DNA of 15,004 bases from CAZSXU01 sp964610505 (GTDB taxonomy: Bacteria; Arandabacterota; Arandabacteria; JAGLYR01), in contig CAZSXU010000046.1 of assembly GCA_964610505.1 (NCBI GenBank), forward strand, positions 1 through 15,004, read 5' to 3'. The notes below the pieces were generated by a model. The model was not told the origin of the DNA. It saw only the letters and a list, made by a program, of their open reading frames with translations, and made no database searches. Shown here one piece after another: positions 5,854 through 14,389 of the stretch; the first letter of the stretch is position 1; every line of letters begins with the position of its first letter. Position numbers and translations under genes: made by a program.

Positions 5854-7516
5854 CCTCCAGATCCCCTCCCGCCGCCACCCAGGAAACGGTCCCCCCGGAC
5901 AGACTCTCGACTCGACCGAAGGGATGGCCCTCGAGCGCCCTGGCGCTCAGATAGCTCCGGTATCCCGTAGCGCAATAGAAGACAACTCGCTTTCCGGGAT
6001 CCAGTTCGCCGGCCCGGTCCCGAATCTTGTTCACACCGATGGCGATTGCACCGGGAATGACGCCGTTGGACATTTCGTACGAGGTTCGAACATCCACGAT
6101 CTGGATATCCTCCCCCAGGTCCTCCCGGAGCCGGTCGGCGTCGATGGACGCGAACTCGCCTCGCACCACATTGGCGGCCACGTACCCCGCCAGGATCGCC
6201 GGATCCACGCCCGCCCCGAAGGGAGGCGCATAGGCGAGATCCAGGTGTTCGAGATCCTCCGCCGTCATCCCGGCGGCCAGTGCCGTGGCAAAAACGTCGA
6301 TTCGCTTGTCGACGCCCTCCTCTCCCACCACCTGCGCGCCCAAGAGACGTCCGCTCTTCTCCACCACGAGTTTGATCGACAGCTGCTTGGCTCCCGGGTA
6401 ATACCCCACATGGTGGCCGGCGTGGATGTGTATCGGAATGCATTCGTACCCGAGCTCCTCGGCCTCGCGCTCGCAGAGCCCCGTCTTGGCGGCCGCCTTG
6501 TCGAAAACTTTGACGATCGACGTCCCCAGGACCCCGCGAAACCGCAGATCCCCGCCGGCGGCGTTGGCGCCTGCAATTCGTCCCTGCTTATTCGCTGGAC
6601 CCGCCAGAGGCATCAGGGTCTTCCGGCCCGTTACGAGATGGACGCTCTCCACGGCGTCCCCAACGGCAAAGACGTCGGGGTCCGAGGTCTGCATGCGGTC
6701 GTCCACTGCGATGCCGCCCCGGTCTCCGAGCGCAAGCCCGCAATCGACGGCCAGTCCCGTCTCCGCTCGAACCCCGATGGAGAGAACGGCTACATCCATC
6801 TCCAGCCTGCGCCCGCTCTCCAGCTCGATGCGAGTCGCTTCGGGCTCCCCCTCAAAGCCCTTGATCCCATCGGAGAGGATCAGCTCCACTCCTCTCTGTT
6901 CCAGGTGCTTGGCGATGGGCTGGACCACCTCGTGGTCGAACAGGGGAAGAATCTGAGGAAGAAGTTCCACCACGGTCGTCTGGAGCCCCCGCTCCACAAG
7001 AGCCTCGGCCATCTCCAGCCCGACGTAACCGGCTCCCACAACCACGGCGCGGCGCCGTGCCTTCTCCTCGATCGCGGCGACGATGGCGTCCACGTCCGGA
7101 ACCGTCCGTACCGTGAAGATATTGGCGGCCCCGATACCCGGCAGAGGCGGAACCAGGGGAGAGGCTCCCGGGGAGAGGATCAGTTTGTCGTACGATTCTC
7201 TGAAGGTCCTGCCCGAGCTTCGGTCAAGGACCTCGACCTCCTTGGCGCCTCGATCGATCTTCATGACCTCGTGTTCCACGTGAATTCGAAGGTTGTACCG
7301 CTCAGAGAACCGGTCGCGCCGCGTAAGAAAGAGTCGGTCGCGTTTGGCAATGGTGCCGGCCACATAGTAGGGCAACCCGCAGTTGGCAAAGGAAATGTAG
7401 GGCCCGCGTTCGAAGACGACGATCTCCACCGATTCGCTGGTCCGTCTCGCCTTGGCCGCCGCCGTCGCGCCGCCCGCCACACCCCCGACAATTACGATCT
7501 TCTCTCCCTTACCCAT
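5849..7516 (-). CDS. CoA-disulfide/polysulfide reductase-type flavoprotein with C-terminal rhodanese domain
   Basis: The enzyme belongs to the FAD-dependent pyridine nucleotide-disulfide oxidoreductases with a fused rhodanese domain (CoADR-Rhd, Npsr). Relatives reduce CoA-disulfide or CoA-persulfide/polysulfide with NAD(P)H. Numbering from the chosen start (555 residues): FAD-binding GGVAGGATAAAKA at 11-23, single active-site cysteine C46 in SFANCGLPYY, NAD-binding GAGYVGLEMAEAL at about 161-173, second FAD motif ending DVFAVGDAVE near 290, dimerisation domain to about 440, and rhodanese domain from about 455 with catalytic C515 in FYCATGYRS. The ATG at 7516 has GGAG eight bases upstream; an in-frame ATG at 7534 would add six residues but has a poorer ribosome binding site. 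It lies directly behind a terminator. It could feed or drain persulfide sulfur for the TusA/DsrE genes (inference). Confidence 0.93.
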   Translation of the reverse strand: MGKGEKIVIVGGVAGGATAAAKARRTSESVEIVVFERGPYISFANCGLPYYVAGTIAKRDRLFLTRRDRFSERYNLRIHVEHEVMKIDRGAKEVEVLDRSSGRTFRESYDKLILSPGASPLVPPLPGIGAANIFTVRTVPDVDAIVAAIEEKARRRAVVVGAGYVGLEMAEALVERGLQTTVVELLPQILPLFDHEVVQPIAKHLEQRGVELILSDGIKGFEGEPEATRIELESGRRLEMDVAVLSIGVRAETGLAVDCGLALGDRGGIAVDDRMQTSDPDVFAVGDAVESVHLVTGRKTLMPLAGPANKQGRIAGANAAGGDLRFRGVLGTSIVKVFDKAAAKTGLCEREAEELGYECIPIHIHAGHHVGYYPGAKQLSIKLVVEKSGRLLGAQVVGEEGVDKRIDVFATALAAGMTAEDLEHLDLAYAPPFGAGVDPAILAGYVAANVVRGEFASIDADRLREDLGEDIQIVDVRTSYEMSNGVIPGAIAIGVNKIRDRAGELDPGKRVVFYCATGYRSYLSARALEGHPFGRVESLSGGTVSWVAAGGDLEE

Positions 7517-7544
7517 ACCCGAGTCTCCAGACATGTTCCCGATT

Positions 7545-7559
7545 CCGGCACTGCGCCGG
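7545..7559 (-). other. small hairpin just upstream of the flavoprotein gene
   Basis: CCGGC-GCAGT-GCCGG on the minus strand forms a perfect five-pair stem with a five-base loop, between the terminator T run and the flavoprotein start. It could affect ribosome access or be fortuitous in G+C-rich DNA. Confidence 0.35.
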
Positions 7560-7563
7560 CTGT

Positions 7564-7598
7564 AAAAAATGCGCCCGCGTACCCTCCGCCGGGCGCAT
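7564..7598 (-). terminator. intrinsic (Rho-independent) terminator
   Basis: On the minus strand a perfect nine-pair stem, ATGCGCCCG (7598-7590) with CGGGCGCAT (7577-7569), and a 12-base loop are followed at once by a T run (7569-7564). It starts 16 bp after the stop codon of the cysteine-containing response regulator gene, so it ends the right-hand operon. It is the clearest terminator in the window. There is no matching T run on the plus side, so it acts in one direction. Confidence 0.92.
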
Positions 7599-7613
7599 CC
7601 ACAGGGCAGCCAA

Positions 7614-8333
7614 TCACCCGTCGCCCTTCATCAGTTCCTTGACCTTCGCCAGCAATTCCGCCGCTTTCACAGGTTTATCGAGAAACGCATCCGCGCCCAT
7701 TTTTTTCAACCCCTCGGCGTCGTCGGGCTTAAAGGGAAGCCCGGTCTCGGCCCCTATGGACGTCAGCAGAATCACCGGCACACCTCCCGTCCTCTCCTTG
7801 ACCTTGTTCGAAATCTGGAACCCCGAGTCGAACTGCTCCATCATGACGTCGAGAATCACCAGGGACGGCCGAACCTCCGGCAGTTTCTCCAGACATTCCT
7901 TGGCGCTGAATGCCCTCACCACTTTGTATCCGGCATTCTCCAGAACGGCGGAGTTGATCTCCACGAAATCCACGTCATCGTCGACCAGGAGAATCACGCC
8001 CGAGCTCTCCCGCCGGTCCGATGCCAGCGCCGGCTCGGTGACCGTGTCGTCACCGAGAACGCTTCCGATGATGGACCGCAGTCGCCCCTCGTCGCCCACG
8101 ATGTCCAGTGCCTTGGTCACCAGCTTGCTTCCATCGTAGTACCGGTACTGGATCTGGCATCCGCACTGCACATGACACCGGAAGAGCTGTTGGATCACGC
8201 CCTCCGTGGATCGGAAATCCAGCGGCTCCGCCTGATAGTAGGGGCAGATCCCGATTTCCAGCGGCGTGATGAAGGCCTTCTGTTCCGGGCAGTACACTTG
8301 GATCTTCATTCCCTTATCATTGTCCGTCGTCAT
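7614..8333 (-). CDS. response regulator with cysteine-containing N-terminal domain
   Basis: The protein has 239 residues. The C-terminal half (113-236) is a phospho-receiver domain: acidic pocket D118-D120, phospho-acceptor D162 in VILDVMME, T191 and K220 in FLDKPV. No DNA-binding or enzymatic output follows it. The N-terminal 100 residues match no domain I know; they contain C15 (VYCPEQ), C30 (GICPYY) and a cluster C53, C57, C59 (RCHVQCGCQ), a plausible metal or Fe-S site. Its receiver is a close paralogue of the one at 14390-14797: DFVExNxAVLENAGY and DSGF are shared. The ATG at 8333 has GGAGG five bases upstream. It is the last gene before the terminator and 42 bp after the receiver-PAS kinase gene, its likely phosphodonor (inference). 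Confidence 0.9.
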   Translation of the reverse strand: MTTDNDKGMKIQVYCPEQKAFITPLEIGICPYYQAEPLDFRSTEGVIQQLFRCHVQCGCQIQYRYYDGSKLVTKALDIVGDEGRLRSIIGSVLGDDTVTEPALASDRRESSGVILLVDDDVDFVEINSAVLENAGYKVVRAFSAKECLEKLPEVRPSLVILDVMMEQFDSGFQISNKVKERTGGVPVILLTSIGAETGLPFKPDDAEGLKKMGADAFLDKPVKAAELLAKVKELMKGDG

Positions 8334-8375
8334 GTCTTCCTCCGGACGATCCCTGGCCTCTCGGCTCGGGGTCCG

Positions 8376-9881
8376 CTACAATGAGGACTCTGCACCGGCC
8401 GGCAGGGGCAGCAGGACCGAGAACGTTGATCCTTTGCCCCATGCACTCTCGACTTCCACGCGGCCGAAATGGGCCTCGACGATCCTCTTGACGATGGTGA
8501 GCCCGAGACCCGTGCCCGAGATCCTGCTGGTTTCCTCGCTCCGCACGCGGCAGAATTCATCAAATACGCGGCCCAGATCTTCCTCCGGAATTCCAATCCC
8601 GGTATCGGCCACATCCACCCGGAGGTAACCCTCTCCGGTCCTCAGCGAGATTCGAACCTCTCCCTCTGGGCGATTGTACTTGATCGCATTGCTGATGAGA
8701 TTGTTGAACACCTGTTCCATTTCTCTCAGGTCGGCTTCGACGGTGGGGAGTGCGTCGGGCACGTCCAGCCGAATCTTCACCTGTCTTTCATCTGCGCTCA
8801 CCTTTAGAAACTCCACCGAGCGGCTGACCACCTCGGCGAGATTCACCGGCTCGAGCTGGCGGCTGATCTTGCCGGACTCGAGGGACGTGAGATCCAGGAG
8901 ATCCCGGATGAGCGCCTGCAGAGACTGGGCCCGCTCCCGGCAGCGCTCCAGCATCATCCGGGTGCGCTCCGGATCGGTGCCGGCCGCGCCCGTGAGGATG
9001 ACGTCCAGATAGCCCTCGATCGCAGCCAGTGGCGCCTTGAGGTCGTGGGACACCATGGAGACGAACTGCGACTTCATCCGATCCAGGGCCTTCAACTGAG
9101 AAATGTCCCTCAGCACCACGGCCAGACCCCGCATTTCGCCCCGCGGGTTCCGCACGGGGGCGACGTTCGCCATGAGGATTCGCTCCGTGCCGTTGTCGTC
9201 GACGGGGATTTCCTCGGACAACATGGCGTACGGATCCGGCGTCGTGCTCCACGCCTTCTCCATGAAGGACGTGAGAGGATGGCCTGGCAACACGTTCGCC
9301 AGCGTTTCTCCCACGGGAAGACGGGAGGGACGGCCGATGAGGGAATCCGCGGCCGGATTCGTGAGAACGATCTGCCGGTCGCTGTTAAACACCAGCAGAC
9401 CGTCCACAATGCAATTGATGATGGTTCTCGTCTGAGTCCTTTCCTGGTCGAGGGCCAGCAGATCCCGCTCGCGCTGTTCGCGCAACCGGGCCGCCTCGAG
9501 ACGCAGCCAGCGCACGTGCAGAGCCTTGTCCACCAGGGTGACGAGCTCGCTCGGCGTAAAGGGTTTCGCCAGAAAATCGAGGGCCCCGTGTTTGGTCGCG
9601 TCCACGGCCGCCTCTATGGTGGCGTAGGCCGTGATCATCACGCTCACAATCTGGTCGTCGTGTTTCTTGATCTCTTCGAGAATCTGGATGCCGTCCATGT
9701 CCGGCATTTTCAGATCCACCAGGGCCAGATCGATCGGCCGGGATCGGAGGATCTCCAGAGCCTGCGTCCCCGTCTCGGCCGTTTCCACGGTGTGGCCCAG
9801 AGGCGTGAGGATCCGTCGTACGCCTTCCCGCATGCCGCGCTCGTCATCGATCACGAGGATGTCGGCCTTCTTCTCAGTCAT
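8376..9881 (-). CDS. receiver-PAS-histidine kinase hybrid sensor
   Basis: A 501-residue cytoplasmic signalling protein without membrane segments. Domains in order: an N-terminal receiver (7-122) with D12/D13, phospho-acceptor D56 in LVDLKMPDMDG, T84 and K106; a short coiled region (123-150); a PAS domain (about 151-262, INCIVDGLLVFNSDRQIV); a HisKA dimerisation domain with phospho-acceptor H279 in SMVSHDLKAPL; and an HATPase domain with N box NNLISNAIKY (393-402), DTGIGIP and SGTGLGL. It can thus receive a phosphoryl group at D56 and donate one from H279. The input of the PAS domain is unknown. The start ATG overlaps the stop of the upstream ferredoxin-domain kinase by eight bases (ATGACTGA), so the two kinases are translationally coupled and probably act in one relay. 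Confidence 0.94.
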   Translation of the reverse strand: MTEKKADILVIDDERGMREGVRRILTPLGHTVETAETGTQALEILRSRPIDLALVDLKMPDMDGIQILEEIKKHDDQIVSVMITAYATIEAAVDATKHGALDFLAKPFTPSELVTLVDKALHVRWLRLEAARLREQRERDLLALDQERTQTRTIINCIVDGLLVFNSDRQIVLTNPAADSLIGRPSRLPVGETLANVLPGHPLTSFMEKAWSTTPDPYAMLSEEIPVDDNGTERILMANVAPVRNPRGEMRGLAVVLRDISQLKALDRMKSQFVSMVSHDLKAPLAAIEGYLDVILTGAAGTDPERTRMMLERCRERAQSLQALIRDLLDLTSLESGKISRQLEPVNLAEVVSRSVEFLKVSADERQVKIRLDVPDALPTVEADLREMEQVFNNLISNAIKYNRPEGEVRISLRTGEGYLRVDVADTGIGIPEEDLGRVFDEFCRVRSEETSRISGTGLGLTIVKRIVEAHFGRVEVESAWGKGSTFSVLLPLPAGAESSL

Positions 9882-11940
9882 CCTTCTCCGTCTCCCCGAG
9901 CGTTTCCATTCCGGTATTCACTCCGAACGGTTCTTCCCCGACGATCTGCTCGGCCTTGACTTCCTGTTTCATCGGAAGAGAGATGGTGAAGGTCGTCCCC
10001 CGCCCGGCCTCCGAATGGACCTCGATTCCCCCTCGGTGCATCTTCACGATTCCATAGGCAATGGCCAATCCGAGACCGGTTCCCTTGCCGATCGGCTTCG
10101 TGGTGAAGAACGGCAGGAACAGGCGCGACTGGTCCTCCTTCGCGATCCCGCATCCCGTATCCGACAGGGCGACTCTCATGGTACTGCCGTCCACGCCTGC
10201 CCTCGCCTCCAGGGTCAACGTGCCGCCCTTCGGCATGGCTTCCAGCGCGTTGACGATGATGTTGAGGAAGACCTGTTTCATCTGGTCGGGATCGAGCTCG
10301 ATTCTCGGGAGACCGGCTTCGACCTTGTAGATGATATTCACCGTGTGGTCGGGGAACTGCGCTTCCGCCTCGTGCGTGGTGTCTTCGAGCAGCTTCTGCA
10401 TGCTCGTCTCCACCAAGTTCAGTTTGCTCTGGCGCGCGAAATTCAAAAGCCCCGAGACGATCTTCCGGCATCGTTCGGTCTCATTGACGATCATCCTGGC
10501 GTCTTCCCTCTTCGGATCCTTCTCTTCCAGCTCATCCTCCAACAAGTGACCATAGATCAGAACGGTTCCAAGAGGGTTGTTGATCTCGTGGGCCACGCCC
10601 GCCGCCAGTTGACCCATGGCAGCCAGCTTCTCCGAGTGCACGAGCTGTTCCTGCGCTGCGGCCAGCTGGCGGTTCGTCCGCTGCAGCTCCAGAGACGTTC
10701 GCCGGCACTTCTCGATCAGATGCGGCAGACACATGTTCTCGTCCGCAAGTCCCTGCACCAGCGCCACCGCGCCTTCCCAGCAGGTCTCGTATCCGCAGGC
10801 GCCGCAGTTGATTCGGTCCTCAACGGTGTGTTTGCCCAGACGCTCAAGCGCTTCATAGACCTCGCCGTCCGGCGGCAATGGAAGCCTCAAATCATGGGCG
10901 ACGAAACGCCGCGACAGATCGACCTCGCCGTGCCGTTCCAATCTCCCCACCCGCCGGGCGTGTTCGACCTTCCCCCCCATCGCACGCGCATACTCGGCCA
11001 CCAGCTGGCGCTTGGCCAGAGGATTCAGATCCCGATTGACGAACGGCGAGTCGAGGCCCCTCTCGCAGAAACACACCTCCATGAAGCGGATAAACACGTC
11101 GGACGCCGAGAGATCCCGGAGCGCATGGACGGATTCTTCCGGATTCAGGAAGAAGGCCACTTCCTCCGGGGAAATCGTGGGATCGAAGCCGAGGATCCAC
11201 GATCGCGCCCCGGCGATCGGATACCACCGGCCCACCACGGGGTGCGGCTCATCGAACGGCTCCACGCTCAGAAGATCCCGGACGATGCCGTGCCTGAAGA
11301 ACATGCCCCTCAGTTCCTCCATGGTGATCACCGCGTCCACGGCGCCGGCGACTTCGGGGTCCATCATCTCGAACCGGTGAGCCGGGCAGCCGCTCGCGTA
11401 GACGATTCGAACCGGCTTGTCGCTCTTCGCCCGCAGGTAGCGTCCCACGGCCACCATGGGCGAGACGATGGGCGCCAGCAGGGAAACCAGGGAAGGGGTA
11501 TACTGACAAACGTGGCGGTACGTAGCCGGGCAGGCCGTCGAAATGACGATGGCGTGGTCATCCGTCGACAGGAGACGCTGGTACTCGGGGGCGATCAGGT
11601 CGATTCCAAACGACCCTTCAACGACGCGATCGAATCCGCGGTGCTTGGCCGCGGAGACCAATTGCCCGGCGCCCAGCTTCGGGAAAGCCGCCGGGAAACT
11701 GGCATCGAGAACCAGGATGGTTTCGGAGGATTCCTCGAGAAACGCCCGAACATCCGGAAGCATCGAATCCAGCGCGATGGCCCCATGCCCGCATACGCTC
11801 AAGCACTGCCCACACGCGATACAGCGCTCCTCGATGATCTCGGTGCGTCCCCCGCGCGCCGCGATGGCTTTGGCGGGACAGTGCCGGACACAAGAATAGC
11901 AGCCGCGGCAGTCCCGAGCAATCGTCCCGATCACACCCAA
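9874..11940 (-). CDS. ferredoxin/[FeFe]-hydrogenase-like sensor histidine kinase with degenerate H-cluster site
   Basis: 688 residues. Domains in order: two [4Fe-4S] ferredoxin motifs (C11/C14/C17/C21 and C40/C43/C46/C50); a region like the [FeFe]-hydrogenase large-subunit C-terminal domain (about 70-330); a 'Fes' four-cysteine motif (C379, C382, C387, C404); a coiled stretch; HisKA with H451 in GVAHEINNPLG; and HATPase (about 545-657, DTGCGI and GTGLGLAI). The hydrogenase motifs are incomplete. TSCCP is STACP (C137 kept), MPCxxKxxE is SGCPAHRFE (C185 kept, Lys replaced by His), and CxxGC is C292-ERG-L296, so the cysteine bridging to the two-iron subcluster is missing. Hydrogenase activity is therefore unlikely; I infer a redox or Fe-S sensor. 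The start appears to be TTG at 11940, with GAGAGGGG upstream and a TGA in frame just before it; GTG at 11934 is possible. Confidence 0.92.
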   Translation of the reverse strand: MGVIGTIARDCRGCYSCVRHCPAKAIAARGGRTEIIEERCIACGQCLSVCGHGAIALDSMLPDVRAFLEESSETILVLDASFPAAFPKLGAGQLVSAAKHRGFDRVVEGSFGIDLIAPEYQRLLSTDDHAIVISTACPATYRHVCQYTPSLVSLLAPIVSPMVAVGRYLRAKSDKPVRIVYASGCPAHRFEMMDPEVAGAVDAVITMEELRGMFFRHGIVRDLLSVEPFDEPHPVVGRWYPIAGARSWILGFDPTISPEEVAFFLNPEESVHALRDLSASDVFIRFMEVCFCERGLDSPFVNRDLNPLAKRQLVAEYARAMGGKVEHARRVGRLERHGEVDLSRRFVAHDLRLPLPPDGEVYEALERLGKHTVEDRINCGACGYETCWEGAVALVQGLADENMCLPHLIEKCRRTSLELQRTNRQLAAAQEQLVHSEKLAAMGQLAAGVAHEINNPLGTVLIYGHLLEDELEEKDPKREDARMIVNETERCRKIVSGLLNFARQSKLNLVETSMQKLLEDTTHEAEAQFPDHTVNIIYKVEAGLPRIELDPDQMKQVFLNIIVNALEAMPKGGTLTLEARAGVDGSTMRVALSDTGCGIAKEDQSRLFLPFFTTKPIGKGTGLGLAIAYGIVKMHRGGIEVHSEAGRGTTFTISLPMKQEVKAEQIVGEEPFGVNTGMETLGETEKDD

Positions 11941-12032
11941 GGTTCAACACGCCCCTCTCCGTACAGGAACCCGTTGAAGGCCGGGCCGAGTCGAGACCGA
12001 GTCCGGCCGGGTCAGAGGCCGGGGTCCGCGTC

Positions 12033-14375
12033 CTACCAGACTCCGGTCCGGAGATACTCGTTCATGGCCTGGGCCGCCTTGCGCCCCGCTCCCATGGCCA
12101 GGATCACGGTCGCCGCGCCGGTCACGATGTCCCCGCCTGCGAAGACACCCCGCTTGGAGGTCCTGCCGGTCTCTTCGTCCGCCACGATATTGCCCCACTT
12201 GTTCCGATCCAGACCCGGCGTCGTCTGCCCGATCAGGGGGTTGGCGCCCTGCCCGATCGCCATGATCACGACCTCGGCGGGAACCACGTGTTCGGAACCC
12301 TCGACGGGAACCGGTCGGCGCCGGCCCGATTCATCCGGTTCTCCCAGTTTCATCTTCAGACATTCCACGCCTCTCACCCAGCCCCGATCGTCTCCGACGA
12401 TGCGAGTCGGATTCGTCAGAAGGGTCAGGAGGACGCCCTCGGCCTCGGCGTTCTCAATTTCTTCTTCCCGGGCCGGCATTTCCTCGCGCGACCGCCGGTA
12501 AACGTTGAAGACCTTCTTTGCTCCGAGCCGGCGTGCGACCCGGGCCGAGTCCATCGCCACGTTCCCCCCCCCGACCACGACCACGTTCTCGGCCACGCGA
12601 ATGGGCGTGTCGTATTCCGGGAACAGGTATGCCTTCATCAGGTTCGCGCGAGTGAGGAACTCGTTGGCCGAGTAGACGCCGTTGAGGTTCTCTCCGGGAA
12701 TGCCCATGAAGTAGGGAAGCCCGGCCCCCGTGGCAACGAAGACGGCGTCATACCCCTCCTCGAGCAAATCATCGATCGTCTCGCTTTTGCCGATGACGTA
12801 GCTGGTCTTGACCTCAACGCCCAACTTGGCCACGTAGTCGGCTTCCGTCTGCACGACGCGCTTCGGCAGGCGGAACTCGGGAATTCCGTAGACCAGAACT
12901 CCACCCGGCTTGTGCAGAGCCTCGAACAGGGTAACCTGATGCCCCATCTTCGCCAGGTCGCCGGCCGCCGTCAGTCCACCCGGCCCGCCGCCGATGACGG
13001 CCACACGCTTACCCGTGGGCTCCGGCTTTCCGGGCGCGCGGATCTCCCCCTGCTCGAACTCATAGTCCGCCGCGAATCGCTCCAGCCTACCGATGGCGAT
13101 GGGCTGCCCTTTCTTGGCGAGGACACACGCCTTCTCGCACTGGTCTTCCTGGGGACACACGCGCCCGCAGATGGCGGGCAGGCTGTTGGTCCTCTTGATC
13201 TTGTGAATCGCCCCCATGAAATCCCCGGACTGGATGTCGGTGATGAAGCCCGGAATATCCACGGCCACCGGACAGCCCTCCACACACGGCCTCTTCTTGC
13301 ACTGGAGGCAGCGGGACGCCTCCTTGACGGCCTGCTTGCGGGAGTACCCCAGCGCGACCTCATCGAAGTTTCGAATCCGCACGGCGGGGTCCTGCTGCGG
13401 CATGGGCTCGCGCTCTTTGGCTCCATCCGGAACTTCCTGATCCTCCCGAATCTTGCACTGGTAATCCCAGAGCGCCCGGTTTTCCTCCCGGGAGTACATC
13501 GCCTGGCGCTGCAGAAGTTCGTCAAAGTCCACGTCGTGGCCGTCGAACTCCGGACCGTCCACGCAGACGAATCGGGTGTTGTCGGCCACGGTTACCCGGC
13601 ACGCGCCGCACATTCCCGTGCCGTCCACCATGATCGAATTGAGACTCACGATGGTCTTGATCCCGCGCGGGCGAGTCGCGTTGGACACGGCGCGCATCAT
13701 GACGACCGGTCCGATGGCGATTACCCGGTCGATGGTTTCCCCGGTGTCGATGGCCGCCTGCAGCGGTTCCGTCACGAACCCCTTTGCGCCGCGGCTGCCG
13801 TCGTCGGTCACCACGACCAGCTCGTCGCTGATCGCCGCCATTTCCTCCTCGAGGATGAGAAGATCCCGGCCGCGCGCTCCGATGATGGACACGATTCGAT
13901 TCCCGGCCCGTTTCAGCGCTCGGGTGATGGGGTACAGGGGGGCAACTCCGACCCCACCACCGATGCAGTACACGGTCCCGAACGTTTCGATCTCGCTGGG
14001 AAGTCCCAGGGGACCGACGACGTCCAGAATGCAATCTCCCTCCTTGAAATCGGCCAGCTTGCGGGTCGACGCCCCGAGGACGGCGAGAATCACCGTGATC
14101 CATCCTTCGTCGGCGTCGTGATCGACCACCGTCAGCGGAATGCGTTCGGCGTAGTCGTCCGCGCGCAGGACGACGAATTGGCCCGGTTTGACCCACTTGG
14201 CGACATGGGGAGAGAGCACGCGGAACATCACGTTGGAGCGAGCGATCTCCCGACGCTCCAGAATCAGGTTCTTCCCCCTGGAGCCCTCGTCGGAACCTTG
14301 GCAACGATGACTTTCCGGAGCTTCGGAAGGCTCGGGCGGCGGCTCGTTTTTCTGGTTGCGATCTGGAGAACTCAT
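12033..14375 (-). CDS. fused NfnA-NfnB-type ferredoxin:NADP+ oxidoreductase
   Basis: 780 residues joining two flavoprotein subunits that are separate in NfnAB. N-terminal part (about 36-290): a PyrK/ferredoxin-NADP reductase-like module with PGQFVVLR, NAD-binding CIGGGVGVAPLYP and a [2Fe-2S] site of C256, C259, C271, perhaps with D251 as in NfnA. C-terminal part (about 330-780): a GltD/NfnB-like module with [4Fe-4S] cysteines C356/C359/C364/C368 and C403/C407/C413/C417, FAD-binding VIGGGPGGLTAA (460-471) and NADPH-binding VVGGGNVAMDS (600-610). Nfn enzymes couple NADH and reduced ferredoxin oxidation to NADP+ reduction by flavin bifurcation; glutamate synthase or sulfide dehydrogenase annotation is the alternative. 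A proline- and serine-rich extension (1-35) is unusual. The ATG at 14375 has a weak ribosome binding site 14 bp after the preceding stop. Confidence 0.93.
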   Translation of the reverse strand: MSSPDRNQKNEPPPEPSEAPESHRCQGSDEGSRGKNLILERREIARSNVMFRVLSPHVAKWVKPGQFVVLRADDYAERIPLTVVDHDADEGWITVILAVLGASTRKLADFKEGDCILDVVGPLGLPSEIETFGTVYCIGGGVGVAPLYPITRALKRAGNRIVSIIGARGRDLLILEEEMAAISDELVVVTDDGSRGAKGFVTEPLQAAIDTGETIDRVIAIGPVVMMRAVSNATRPRGIKTIVSLNSIMVDGTGMCGACRVTVADNTRFVCVDGPEFDGHDVDFDELLQRQAMYSREENRALWDYQCKIREDQEVPDGAKEREPMPQQDPAVRIRNFDEVALGYSRKQAVKEASRCLQCKKRPCVEGCPVAVDIPGFITDIQSGDFMGAIHKIKRTNSLPAICGRVCPQEDQCEKACVLAKKGQPIAIGRLERFAADYEFEQGEIRAPGKPEPTGKRVAVIGGGPGGLTAAGDLAKMGHQVTLFEALHKPGGVLVYGIPEFRLPKRVVQTEADYVAKLGVEVKTSYVIGKSETIDDLLEEGYDAVFVATGAGLPYFMGIPGENLNGVYSANEFLTRANLMKAYLFPEYDTPIRVAENVVVVGGGNVAMDSARVARRLGAKKVFNVYRRSREEMPAREEEIENAEAEGVLLTLLTNPTRIVGDDRGWVRGVECLKMKLGEPDESGRRRPVPVEGSEHVVPAEVVIMAIGQGANPLIGQTTPGLDRNKWGNIVADEETGRTSKRGVFAGGDIVTGAATVILAMGAGRKAAQAMNEYLRTGVW

Positions 14376-14389
14376 CGTTTTCTCTTTCG

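Noticed and set aside
5504..7642. Long open plus-strand frame (712 codons)
   Set aside because: It is antisense to the flavoprotein gene and runs across the terminator and the nfu promoter region. No protein motif is visible.
9631..12501. Very long open plus-strand frame (956 codons)
   Set aside because: It lies opposite the two kinase genes and the end of the Nfn gene, whose domains and motifs are unmistakable. Its translation is rich in Arg, His, Pro and Asp with no motif. Long antisense frames are expected in G+C-rich coding DNA.
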